A DNA stretch of 64,000 bases from an uncultured Porphyromonadaceae bacterium. Its GTDB lineage: Bacteria > Bacteroidota > Bacteroidia > Bacteroidales > Muribaculaceae. Within the stretch, counting starts at the first letter, position 1, and each line of letters begins with the position of its first letter. The position numbers were made by a program, and so were the translations under genes. The notes below the pieces were generated by a model that saw nothing but the letters and a program-made list of their open reading frames with translations, did not search any database and was not told the DNA's origin. Of the stretch, positions 25,107-32,877 are shown in pieces. Location of the stretch: assembly GCA_946187345.1 (NCBI GenBank), contig CAMHQD010000001.1, forward strand, positions 54,405-118,404, given 5' to 3'.

Positions 25107-25270
25107 AGGTAATAAAATTGAAAAATTAATAAAAAAATTGTTGACACTATCTATAAGCAAATTCCGTGCCAAAATCACTACCCGCTCTATAGTCTATAGT
25201 CAAACACACACATTTTCCACAGCATTCAAGGTGTTAATTTTTAACAAAAAGTGGTTTTTGTCATTACAAA

Positions 25271-25303
25271 TTGTAACTATATGGATTTTTTTTCGTAACT
25301 TTG
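25271..25303 (+). promoter_or_regulatory. Promoter of the Lrp-type regulator
   Basis: TTG (25271-25273), 22 bases, TAACTTTG (25296-25303). The spacing is two bases above optimum. Confidence 0.6.
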
Positions 25304-25364
25304 CGCCAAATTTCAAAAATAGCGAGACAATCACGAATATATTAACTTAAGATATTAGATTTTT

Positions 25365-25835
25365 ATGGCAACCACTAAACTTGACGCTCTTGACTACAAA
25401 ATTCTCAAGATGCTGTCGTTAAACGCACGCAAACCCTACCTTGAGATTGCCCGCGCCTGCAACGTGAGCGGCGCCGCCATTCACCAGCGTATCCAGAAAC
25501 TGTACCAGATGGGTGTGATCAACGGCTCAATCTCGATGATCAACCCGTCGGCTGTGGGTTACGAGACCTGCGCCTACATCGGCTTCTTCCTCAACGATCC
25601 GTCGAAGTTCAACGAGGTGGTGGACCGCCTCAAGACCATCCCCGAGATTGTGGAGTGCTACTTCACTACCGGCAAGTACGACATGTTTGTCAAACTCTAT
25701 GCCCGCAACAACGACCACTTGCTGCAGATTATCCACGACCGTTTCTTGAAGATGGGGCTGGGACGCAGCGAGACGCTGATCACATTCAAGGAAGTGTTCA
25801 AGCGCCAGATTCCCATCGACGACGTGGAAATCTGA
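25365..25835 (+). CDS. Lrp/AsnC-family transcriptional regulator
   Basis: A 156-residue regulator with an N-terminal winged helix (LDYKILKMLSLNARKPYLEIA, then CNVSGAAIHQRIQKLYQMGVI as recognition helix) and a C-terminal RAM ligand-binding domain (CAYIGFFLNDPSKF, VECYFTTGKYDMFVKLY). Such proteins bind amino acids and regulate amino-acid metabolism, often including their own gene. Upstream it has its own consensus promoter. No direct target is evident, though the oxidoreductase/ptb/buk genes lie only 1.5 kb upstream. Confidence 0.94.
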   Translation: MATTKLDALDYKILKMLSLNARKPYLEIARACNVSGAAIHQRIQKLYQMGVINGSISMINPSAVGYETCAYIGFFLNDPSKFNEVVDRLKTIPEIVECYFTTGKYDMFVKLYARNNDHLLQIIHDRFLKMGLGRSETLITFKEVFKRQIPIDDVEI

Positions 25836-25866
25836 CAACCACCGCCGGCGACATAAAGGAACATAT

Positions 25867-25930
25867 AATTGCCATGAATTGATCATTAATTTCTTAATGA
25901 CAACAAATTAATGATGAATTCATGGCAATT
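25867..25930. repeat. 26-bp inverted repeat upstream of the YD-like gene (family G)
   Basis: Arms at 25867-25892 and 25905-25930 match in 25 of 26 positions (AATTGCCATGAATT on the left, AATTCATGGCAATT on the right) around a 12-base loop. It may be the lrp terminator or part of the next gene's leader. Confidence 0.8.
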
Positions 25931-25949
25931 CATATCACAACAAAAAGAG

Positions 25950-26897
25950 ATGACAAGAATTATAAGGAATGTGTTAGCAGTGGCATTACTGACCGTCACA
26001 ACGGTTGATGCCGCCGCCCAACAAACCGAGCGGGACGCTTTCAACGCGGCACGACGCGACGGCTCCATAGAGGCATATGAGCAGTTCCTCGCGGCCTATC
26101 CACGCGGCTACTACACCGAGCAGGCCCGCCTCAATCGGGACGACGCCATTGTGCGAGCCTACTGCCGTGCCGATATCACGCTGGATTTGTTGGTGGATTA
26201 CATCGAAATCAACCAGCCCCACGCGCCAAGAATCCGCACTTTTTACGCCAACTTAGTGAACCAGCCCACCCACAGTTTCCGCTACAGCAGTTGCGGCTTG
26301 GGGTTCAACGGTAGCACCGGCACCGTGAGAGAGACGGTGGTCACGCCGGATGCCACACACCATAACACGTTTGTTTTTGACGAGCGCGGACTGCTCGTGA
26401 GCGAGACAACGGACGGCATCAAGAGCGAGTACACCTACTCCTACGACAACCTGCGCGGCTACCGCCTCGCCACTGTCACGACAGATGGTAATACCGAGAC
26501 CTATGAGGCAGACTATGACGCGCTGGACCGTATCGTCGAGTTGCGCGCCGCCAACGACCACTACCGCTTTACCTACAACGAGTTGGGAAGCCTCACCGAG
26601 GTTCAGCATCGCGACTACGCGCTCTACAAGACCCTCACCTATAACGACGGCACGCTCATCAGGCTCGACGAGCGCGGCGGCGGCGAGCACGACACCTACC
26701 GCTACTCCTACGACTTCAACGCCGACACCGGCCGCCGCTACCTCAACGCTATCCGCACCATCGGGGCCGGTGACGACGAGACCGGCACTGTTAAGGTCTC
26801 CTATACCCTTGATGCCCGTGGCCGCTACAGCACCGCCACCCTCATCGACGACAGCGGCAACACCGTCATGACAGTCACCCGCACCTACGACAACTAA
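25950..26897 (+). CDS. Secreted protein with YD-like (RHS-like) repeats
   Basis: A 315-residue exported protein. MTRIIRNVLAVALLTVTTVDAAAQ is a signal peptide. Residues 25-80 are helical, and from about residue 125 on there are repeated strands such as YTYSYDNLRGYRLATVTTDG, YEADYDALDRIVEL, YRFTYNELGSL and YSYDFNADTGRRYL. These resemble YD/RHS repeats that form beta shells in much larger toxins and surface proteins. No toxin tip or core motif is visible, so this is a small stand-alone version. The upstream frame to 25911 lies in the inverted repeat and is not used. Confidence 0.82.
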   Translation: MTRIIRNVLAVALLTVTTVDAAAQQTERDAFNAARRDGSIEAYEQFLAAYPRGYYTEQARLNRDDAIVRAYCRADITLDLLVDYIEINQPHAPRIRTFYANLVNQPTHSFRYSSCGLGFNGSTGTVRETVVTPDATHHNTFVFDERGLLVSETTDGIKSEYTYSYDNLRGYRLATVTTDGNTETYEADYDALDRIVELRAANDHYRFTYNELGSLTEVQHRDYALYKTLTYNDGTLIRLDERGGGEHDTYRYSYDFNADTGRRYLNAIRTIGAGDDETGTVKVSYTLDARGRYSTATLIDDSGNTVMTVTRTYDN

Positions 26898-26903
26898 ACA
26901 CGT

Positions 26904-27063
26904 CCACTGAAAAAAGTCGCTGACATATTTTAAACATGAATTTTTTACATAAATTTCCATTAATATTCATTAATTATAGCCGCATCGTTATTATTTGGAA
27001 TAAAATTAATGAATGATTTATGGATATTCATGTTAAATATTAGAGCGCAACTTTTTACAGTGG
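26904..27063. mobile_element. 160-bp MITE-like palindromic element
   Basis: The ends are inverted repeats: CCACTGAAAAAAGT on the left and ACTTTTTACAGTGG on the right, matching in 13 of 14 bases. The interior arms also pair (TTTAAACATGAAT with ATTCATGTTAAAT, ATTCATTAATT with AATTAATGAAT). No open frame and no clear target duplication are seen. It lies between the YD-like gene and the OPT gene. Confidence 0.6.
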
Positions 27064-27090
27064 CCTCAATATAAACAGATAACAATCAAT

Positions 27091-29052
27091 ATGAAGGACG
27101 AACAGACCAAAGTTAATGATGCTCCGCAGGCGATGGACCTGCCGGACAACGCTATGCGCGAACTCGCGCCGGGCGAGAAGTATGTGCCCATCTTGCGGCC
27201 GGACTACTCATATCCCGAGGTGACTCCTTACAGCGTGTCGCTCGGCCTGCTGATGGCCGTCATCTTCAGCGCCGCAGCGGCCTATCTGGGCTTGAAAGTC
27301 GGCCAAGTGTTTGAGGCCGCCATCCCCATCGCGATTATCGCGGCGGGAATTGCCGGTGCCACCGGACGCAAGAACTCGCTTGGCGAGAATGTGATTATCC
27401 AATCGATTGGCGCCGCCAGCGGCATCGTTGTGGCAGGTGCAATCTTCACCCTGCCGGCCCTCTACATTCTGCAGGCCAAGTATCCCGAGATAACAGTGGA
27501 CTTCCTCAAGGTGTTCCTCAGTTCGCTATTGGGCGGAGTGCTGGGCATACTGTTCTTTATCCCGTTCCGTAAGTATTTCGTGAGCGATATGCACGGCAAG
27601 TTCCCGTTCCCCGAGGCCACGGCGACCACCCAGGTGCTCGTCAGCGGCCAGAAGGGCGGCGACCAGGCACGTCCGCTACTCATTGCCGGACTGGTGGGCG
27701 GCTTGTATGATTTCCTTCTCAGCACCTTTGGCTGGTGGAAAGAAGTGTTGTCCACCACCGCTATCCCAGCGCTTGCCAATCTCGCGTCGAGCACTAAACT
27801 GCTATTCAAAATCAACGTGGGCTCGGCAGTGCTGGGTCTTGGCTATATCGTGGGACTGCGTTACAGTTTCATCATCTTTGCCGGTAGCGCGTTCATCTGG
27901 TGGGTTATCGTGCCGCTGCTGGGCATGAACCCCGAGATGCAGGCTAAGACGCCGGAGGAAATCTTCAGCGGCGCGGCGCGCTTTATCGGCATCGGTGGCA
28001 TCGCCATGAGCGGCCTGATTGGTATCATCAAGTCATGGGGCGTGATTCGCAGCGCCGTTGGCCTGGCCGGTCGCGCCTTCAAGGGCGGCGAAGACCAGAG
28101 CCGAGTGGAACGGCACCAACGCGACATCCCGATGAAGTCGCTCGTGTTTGCCCTCGCTGCCGCGATGGTGGTCACGCTGGTGTTCTTCTATCTTGGTGTG
28201 ATTGGCAACCTGTGGCAGGCTCTTGTGGCCTTCCTTGTGGCAATGGTGATTACCTTCCTCTTCACCACCGTTGCGGCCAACGCAATCGCCATCGTGGGCA
28301 GCAACCCCGTGAGTGGCATGACGCTCATGACGCTCATTGTGGCCAGCGGTATCTTCGTGGCTATCGGCCTGGATGGAGCCCGCGGCATAGTGGCCTCGAT
28401 GGTCATTGGCGGTGTGGTGTGTACCGCCCTCTCAATGGCCGGCGGCATGGTCACCGACATGAAAATCGGTTATTGGATTGGAACCACTCCGGCCAAGCAA
28501 CAGTCTTGGAAGTTTGTGGGTACGCTGCTGAGCGCGGCCACCGTGGGCGGCGTGATGATTATTCTCAATCAGACCTACGGTTTTGTGGGCGACAAGGCAC
28601 TTGTCGCTCCGCAAGCCAACGCTATGGCAGCCGTCATCGAGCCACTGATGATGGGTGGAGAGACACCCTGGATGCTCTATATCACGGGAGCCATTCTCGC
28701 CGTGCTGCTCAATTGGTTGGGCGTGCCAGCACTGGCTTTCTCGCTTGGTATGTTCATTCCCATCGAACTCAACACACCGCTACTCGTGGGCGGACTGATT
28801 AGTTGGTTTGTGAGCACTCGCAGCAAGGACGAGGCCGTCAACAAGGCTCGTCAAGAGCACGGCACTCTGCTTGCAAGCGGTTTCATCGCCGGCGGAGCGT
28901 TGATGGGCGTGGTTAGCGCGGCACTGCGATTCTTTGGATTTGAATATCACCACTCGCTCAGCGACACAACGACTGACGTGCTCGCCGTGGTGATGTACGC
29001 CCTGCTCATCTGCTACCTCGTCTTCGCAAGCCTGCGCGCTCGACGCTCGTGA
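27091..29052 (+). CDS. OPT-family oligopeptide/metal-chelate transporter
   Basis: A 653-residue inner-membrane transporter of the OPT superfamily with about 15-16 hydrophobic segments, typical of bacterial members. Conserved text includes EVTPYSVSLGLLMAVIFSAAAAYLGLKVGQVFEAAIP, FPFPEATATTQVLVSGQKGG and LAFSLGMFIPIELNTPLLVGGLISW. OPT proteins import small peptides or metal chelates with protons. Substrate unknown. It converges with the DASS transporter gene across a 100-bp spacer holding an IS-end-like hairpin. Confidence 0.94.
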   Translation: MKDEQTKVNDAPQAMDLPDNAMRELAPGEKYVPILRPDYSYPEVTPYSVSLGLLMAVIFSAAAAYLGLKVGQVFEAAIPIAIIAAGIAGATGRKNSLGENVIIQSIGAASGIVVAGAIFTLPALYILQAKYPEITVDFLKVFLSSLLGGVLGILFFIPFRKYFVSDMHGKFPFPEATATTQVLVSGQKGGDQARPLLIAGLVGGLYDFLLSTFGWWKEVLSTTAIPALANLASSTKLLFKINVGSAVLGLGYIVGLRYSFIIFAGSAFIWWVIVPLLGMNPEMQAKTPEEIFSGAARFIGIGGIAMSGLIGIIKSWGVIRSAVGLAGRAFKGGEDQSRVERHQRDIPMKSLVFALAAAMVVTLVFFYLGVIGNLWQALVAFLVAMVITFLFTTVAANAIAIVGSNPVSGMTLMTLIVASGIFVAIGLDGARGIVASMVIGGVVCTALSMAGGMVTDMKIGYWIGTTPAKQQSWKFVGTLLSAATVGGVMIILNQTYGFVGDKALVAPQANAMAAVIEPLMMGGETPWMLYITGAILAVLLNWLGVPALAFSLGMFIPIELNTPLLVGGLISWFVSTRSKDEAVNKARQEHGTLLASGFIAGGALMGVVSAALRFFGFEYHHSLSDTTTDVLAVVMYALLICYLVFASLRARRS

Positions 29053-29095
29053 CATCAATCATTGATATATAGAATAATAAAGCCCCCGAGTCGTG

Positions 29096-29139
29096 AACTG
29101 CACCCCAGAAGTTAGACACAAAACTTTTGAGGTGCAGTT
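29096..29139. terminator. IS-end-like hairpin acting as bidirectional terminator
   Basis: AACTGCACCCCAGAAGTT (29096-29113) and AACTTTTGAGGTGCAGTT (29122-29139) are inverted copies with two mismatches and an 8-base loop, followed by a T-run. The text resembles terminal repeats of IS3-type elements, but no transposase remains. It lies between convergent genes. Confidence 0.65.
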
Positions 29140-29154
29140 TTTATATGAATTAAC

Positions 29155-30678
29155 TCACAATCCCATCACAGCCTTGACAAGAATCATGACGATGGGCACG
29201 GTGATGCAGATTACGCCGATGGCATCAATGACTATGCCGCTGCGTATCATCTTCGTGATCGGCACATAGCCCGAAGCATAAATGATGGCGTTGGGCGGAG
29301 TGCTCACCGGCATCATGAAGCCCAGCGACGATGCCAAGGCGATACCCACGGCCACCGGCACGGGGCTGAAGCCTAACGACAGGGCTGTGCCGATTGAGAT
29401 GGTGCCCATCAGGTTTATAGCCGCCGTGTGGCTGGTGAACTCGGCCATGAGCAGCGCGCTGACGCAGAAGACGGCCACGAAAAGCCACTCGCTGGGGTTA
29501 CCGCCCAACATCGCCTTGATGCCGTGGCCGATCCAGTCGCTCAGTCCGGTGGTGTACATCAAGCCGCCAAGGGCCAGTCCGCCGCCAAAGAGCAGCAGTG
29601 TGCCCCACTCGATGCCCTCGGCGCCTTCTTTCCAACTCAACGTCATCTTGCCCTTTTTCAGGTCCACCGGCAGCAAGAACAGCAACAGTGCCCCCACCAT
29701 CGCGGCGATTGCCTCGGGGAAGTGGGCCTCATAGGCTTTCATCAAGTCGCTGTGGGGGCCGTGTACGAGGCTCAGCACGCTGGGCGCGACCCAGAGCACG
29801 ATAGCCACGCCAAAGGCAAACACGGTGTTCTTCTGGGCGCGCGTCCACGAACCCAACTCGTCCATGCGCGCGCGGATAAACTCACGCGCGCCGTCGATGT
29901 GTTCAATATCAGCCGGAAACATACGCCACAGCACCACGTAGGTCACCACGAAGTAGAACACCATCGCCACCAGTCCCCACACCATCCAGTCGAAGAACGA
30001 GATTGTCGGAGCCTCGGGAGCGAGTTTGTCGAGGAACCCTATCATCATGATATTGGGCGGAGTGCCAATCGGGGTGAGCACACCGCCGATGGAGCAGGCG
30101 TAGGCCGTCATCAGCATCAGTCCAGTCGAGTACTTGTAATTGGCCAGGTCAATGTGTTTTCCACGTGCGGCGAGCATATCACGGATTGACTCGAGCAGGC
30201 CCAGCGCGATGGGAAACATCATCGCCGCTGTGGCCGTGTTGCTAATCCACCCCGAGCAGATAAGGCACGCCATGCCGATGGCCAGGAAGATGCGTCGCGG
30301 CGAGTCGCCAACCCACCGCATCGACATGATGCCAAAGGCGATGCGCTTGTCCAATCCGTTCACCATCATTGCCTTGGCGAGCAGGAACCCGCCCAAGAAC
30401 AAGAAAATCATCGGGTTGGCAAACGCGTCAAATGTCTCGGCCACGGGCGCCACGCCCAGCACGACGCAGAGCGTGGGGCCCAGCAGCGAGGTCACCGGAA
30501 TGGGTATCGGCTCGGTGATCCACCACACGGCAATCATCGTCATGATGGCCAACAGGCGATGGGCCTGAACGGAAAGGGCGTCGATTGGCGTGAACCATAG
30601 CGCCACCGCGAGGGCGGGGCCGAGCACGGCGCCAATCACGCGCCGCTTGTTGTTGAAGTCGTTGGATGATGTTTCCAT
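29155..30678 (-). CDS. DASS/SLC13-family sodium:dicarboxylate symporter
   Basis: A 507-residue sodium-coupled anion transporter with about 11-12 membrane segments. The first SNT motif occurs in ISNTATAAMMFPIALG. The second hairpin reads EFTSHTAAINLMG, with His in place of the usual Asn of the second SNT. SVSTPP-like MPVSTPPNAI is conserved. Typical substrates are succinate, malate, citrate or sulfate. The His may change sodium or substrate coordination. No catabolic genes adjoin it. Confidence 0.93.
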   Translation of the reverse strand: METSSNDFNNKRRVIGAVLGPALAVALWFTPIDALSVQAHRLLAIMTMIAVWWITEPIPIPVTSLLGPTLCVVLGVAPVAETFDAFANPMIFLFLGGFLLAKAMMVNGLDKRIAFGIMSMRWVGDSPRRIFLAIGMACLICSGWISNTATAAMMFPIALGLLESIRDMLAARGKHIDLANYKYSTGLMLMTAYACSIGGVLTPIGTPPNIMMIGFLDKLAPEAPTISFFDWMVWGLVAMVFYFVVTYVVLWRMFPADIEHIDGAREFIRARMDELGSWTRAQKNTVFAFGVAIVLWVAPSVLSLVHGPHSDLMKAYEAHFPEAIAAMVGALLLFLLPVDLKKGKMTLSWKEGAEGIEWGTLLLFGGGLALGGLMYTTGLSDWIGHGIKAMLGGNPSEWLFVAVFCVSALLMAEFTSHTAAINLMGTISIGTALSLGFSPVPVAVGIALASSLGFMMPVSTPPNAIIYASGYVPITKMIRSGIVIDAIGVICITVPIVMILVKAVMGL

Positions 30679-30700
30679 TGGTCTCAGAATGGTCGACGGG

Positions 30701-30735
30701 GGCGGCCACGAGGTGGCCGCACACCGAACGACGTT
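30701..30735. repeat. GGCGGCCAC hairpin repeat (family B), copy 1
   Basis: GGCGGCCACGAGGTGGCCGC followed by ACACCGAACGACGTT, just upstream of the DASS gene start. Related copies are at 45072, 49881, 54851 and 57049. Confidence 0.75.
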
Positions 30736-30777
30736 GCTTGAATTAATTGGTTATTAAAAAGAAAAGTATACCGTTTA

Positions 30778-30806
30778 TCCCCCTCCAGAAGGAGGGGGAT
30801 GGGGGA
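30778..30806. repeat. CCCCCTCC-agaa-GGAGGGGG hairpin (family E)
   Basis: A perfect CCCCCTCC/GGAGGGGG stem followed by ATGGGGG, directly before the stop of the convergent-side GH13 gene. It may terminate that gene. Confidence 0.7.
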
Positions 30807-30810
30807 ATGG

Positions 30811-32229
30811 CTATTTGTAGAGCACGAGAGCGGTCATCGGGGCAAGCGTAGCCTTTAACTCGCCTTTCTTGACCTGGTAGCGGGCGCGGGTCACCGCGTC
30901 GCGGTACTTGCCGTTCTGCACGCTCACGGGCAGTGCCACGTCGGCGGCCTGCTCGTCGAGGTTGATGACGACAAAGGCCTTGGCGCCGCGCTCGACGACA
31001 ATCTGCTTGCCGTTGTCGCTGAAACTCACGCGCTCACCCTGACCGGCCACACGGTGACGGAACTCGTTAATGGCCTTCACCAGCGGATGCTTGAACTCGT
31101 CATTTCCCACCTTGCCAATCTCATTGTCGCCCCAGTAATTCTGGCGCGTGCTGCCGTGAGGGCGCGAGTAGAACAGCGGCGTGCCGAACTGTCGCGCGGT
31201 CAGGTAGACCCAGCCCAGGCGGATGAGTTCGTCGCTCATGCCGGCCGAGGCGTGCTCGTTGCAGTAAGTGTCGTGCGACTCCACCCACGTGACAAGGTGC
31301 AGCGGGTCGACACTGTGGTGCCACGAGGTGATGTCGCCGGCCTTGGCGTTGTGCTTGTTCAAAGCCTCACGCAGCACCCAACCGAGGTTGCTCGCCGTCA
31401 GGTCCATATACTCGGCGTAGCCCTTCTCCGGCACGTTCTTATCTTGGAGCACCTCGCCGTAGATAAACAGCGAGTCACGCGGGATGGCAAGGCGCAACCC
31501 CTTGACGGCCTTGCGGCCCATGGCCACGTCCCAGAAGTCGTTTTGTGGCGATTTGGGGTCGCGCGGCTCGTCGGGCAGGCCGATGTGCTTGGCCGTGTCA
31601 TAGCGGAAGCCTCGCGCGCCGCAGGCCAGCACGTCGTTCACGTAGGTCATATAGTAGTGCTGGAAGTCGGGATTCTCGGTATTCACATCAGGCAGTGTGC
31701 CCATCTCGCCCGTTGTGCACTGGTAGCGGTCGCTGTAGTCCTTGATGGGCCACAGACCGTTGGCGTGGAACAGGTTCTCACGGCCGCCCACGGCCTTGTC
31801 GAGCCGCGGATTAATCTTCGTGCGGTCGATCACGGTGTGGTTGGGCAGCACGTCCACGATAACACGCAGGCCGAGTGCGCGTGCCGCGTCACACATCGCC
31901 TTGAACTCGTCGCGCGTGCCCAGTTGGTAGTTGCCGATGGTCCAGTCGGTGGGCTGATAGTGATAATACCACTTGCCGTTGCCGAACAGTTGGCGGCCGC
32001 CGTTGTCGCCCACGTAGCACTCGTTGATGGGCGACGTCTGGACGATTGTGTAGCCCGCGTCCTTTATTTCGGACAAATGCTCACGGATGGTGTTGAACGA
32101 CCACGACCACGCGTGCAGGATAATCTCGTTGTTGCAGGGCTGGGCAGCCGGCGCCTCGGGCGCCGCCACGGCGGGCACCGCCGCCATCGCGATGGCGGCA
32201 ATTGCGATACTCTTGATGAATTTTGTCAT
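30811..32229 (-). CDS. Secreted GH13 alpha-amylase family enzyme
   Basis: A 472-residue exported glycoside hydrolase. MTKFIKSIAIAAIAMAAVPAVA is a signal peptide. The (beta/alpha)8 motifs are visible: DVLPNHT (region I), GARGFRYDTAKHI with the nucleophile Asp (region II), FIYGEVLQ with the acid/base Glu (region III) and WVESHDTY with the stabilising Asp (region IV). A small C-terminal beta domain follows. It cleaves alpha-1,4-glucans in the periplasm or outside. No SusC/D partners are nearby, so it is not part of a visible polysaccharide locus. A promoter lies at 32371-32400, giving a structured leader of about 140 bases. Confidence 0.95.
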   Translation of the reverse strand: MTKFIKSIAIAAIAMAAVPAVAAPEAPAAQPCNNEIILHAWSWSFNTIREHLSEIKDAGYTIVQTSPINECYVGDNGGRQLFGNGKWYYHYQPTDWTIGNYQLGTRDEFKAMCDAARALGLRVIVDVLPNHTVIDRTKINPRLDKAVGGRENLFHANGLWPIKDYSDRYQCTTGEMGTLPDVNTENPDFQHYYMTYVNDVLACGARGFRYDTAKHIGLPDEPRDPKSPQNDFWDVAMGRKAVKGLRLAIPRDSLFIYGEVLQDKNVPEKGYAEYMDLTASNLGWVLREALNKHNAKAGDITSWHHSVDPLHLVTWVESHDTYCNEHASAGMSDELIRLGWVYLTARQFGTPLFYSRPHGSTRQNYWGDNEIGKVGNDEFKHPLVKAINEFRHRVAGQGERVSFSDNGKQIVVERGAKAFVVINLDEQAADVALPVSVQNGKYRDAVTRARYQVKKGELKATLAPMTALVLYK

Positions 32230-32260
32230 TTTGTTCGTTATTAATTTCTATCCTCGTCAA

Positions 32261-32358
32261 TTTTTTAACATGAATCCATAAATTATCCATAAAATTAATA
32301 AGACCGATAATAGTTCGGATTAAAAAACATGGATAATTCATGGCAATTCGTGTTAAAA
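32261..32358. repeat. Large imperfect palindrome in the GH13 leader (family G)
   Basis: Arms TTTTTTAACATGAATCCAT...ATTATCCAT (32261-32290) and ATGGATAATTCATGG...GTGTTAAAAA (32329-32358) pair over about 30 bases with a few mismatches. An inner CCGATAATAGTTCGG hairpin sits in the loop. It lies fully inside the predicted 5' leader of the amylase mRNA. Confidence 0.7.
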
Positions 32359-32370
32359 ATTATTCGCTTG

Positions 32371-32400
32371 CAAATATACGCTTTTTTCCTCAATCGGCAA
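32371..32400 (-). promoter_or_regulatory. Promoter of the GH13 amylase gene
   Basis: Minus strand TTG (32400-32398), 19 bases, TATATTTG (32378-32371), a full consensus match. Confidence 0.7.
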
Positions 32401-32530
32401 TGCGAAATCGGTTATAGAACATAAATAATGATCAAATAATGATCTCTTGTTCTCTTAAAAATTCTTGTCCTATTGTCTGAAATTTATGAAGAATTTATGG
32501 TAATTCATGTTAAAATTAATCAGAAGTGAA

Positions 32531-32558
32531 AAATACTTGCTTTTTATGGCAAGTATTT
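32531..32558. promoter_or_regulatory. Perfect 10-bp inverted repeat, probable operator of the XRE gene
   Basis: AAATACTTGC (32531-32540) and GCAAGTATTT (32549-32558) are exact inverted copies with an 8-base spacer. They lie just before the -7 box at 32572, in the -33 region, where bound repressor would block transcription. Confidence 0.65.
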
Positions 32559-32571
32559 GAAAAATTTTGCT

Positions 32572-32579
32572 TATCTTTG
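32572..32579 (+). promoter_or_regulatory. -7 box TATCTTTG of the XRE gene
   Basis: TATCTTTG matches TAnnTTTG. The start codon at 32609 follows after 29 bases. The -33 box is masked by the inverted repeat. Confidence 0.6.
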
Positions 32580-32608
32580 TGGCGCAAACCGATTAAACAG
32601 CAAACAAT

Positions 32609-32863
32609 ATGGCTCAACATCTCCACCAACAACCGCAAAGCGTGTCAAACGAAGCCAGTGTGCTACACGACATGTCGCGCAACATCGCTAACAGGATTGA
32701 AGACATTCTGAAAGAAAAACAAATGTCGCACAAGGCTTTGGCCGATGCCACCCACCATTCGCAGGGCGAGGTGTCGCGTTGGATGAGCGGCACGCATAAC
32801 TTCACGCTCGCCACGTTGGCAAAAATTTCGGTTGCCCTCAATGTGAATATATTATCTTTTTAA
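32609..32863 (+). CDS. XRE-family HTH regulator (orphan HigA-like antitoxin)
   Basis: An 84-residue protein with one Cro/C1-type helix-turn-helix: NIANRIEDILKEKQMSHKALA, then a recognition helix in HHSQGEVSRWMSGTHNFTLATLAKI. This text is typical of HigA/XRE antitoxins that repress their own operon. No RelE/HigB-type toxin gene is present upstream or downstream, so it is an orphan. The perfect inverted repeat over its promoter fits autoregulation. The next gene starts 14 bases downstream and may be co-transcribed. Confidence 0.9.
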   Translation: MAQHLHQQPQSVSNEASVLHDMSRNIANRIEDILKEKQMSHKALADATHHSQGEVSRWMSGTHNFTLATLAKISVALNVNILSF

Positions 32864-32877
32864 TGCTCTATATTCTT

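Larger units (their letters stand above)
32230..32608. other. AT-rich divergent region between GH13 and XRE genes
   Basis: 379 bases without a gene. It holds a large imperfect palindrome (32261-32358), the amylase promoter (32371-32400), a half palindrome (32484-32515), the XRE operator (32531-32558) and the XRE -7 box (32572-32579). Confidence 0.8.

Noticed and set aside
31054..32244. A 396-codon plus-strand open frame opposite the GH13 gene
   Set aside because: It is the antisense shadow of a clear amylase. High GC in third positions creates such frames. Its product has no recognisable motif.
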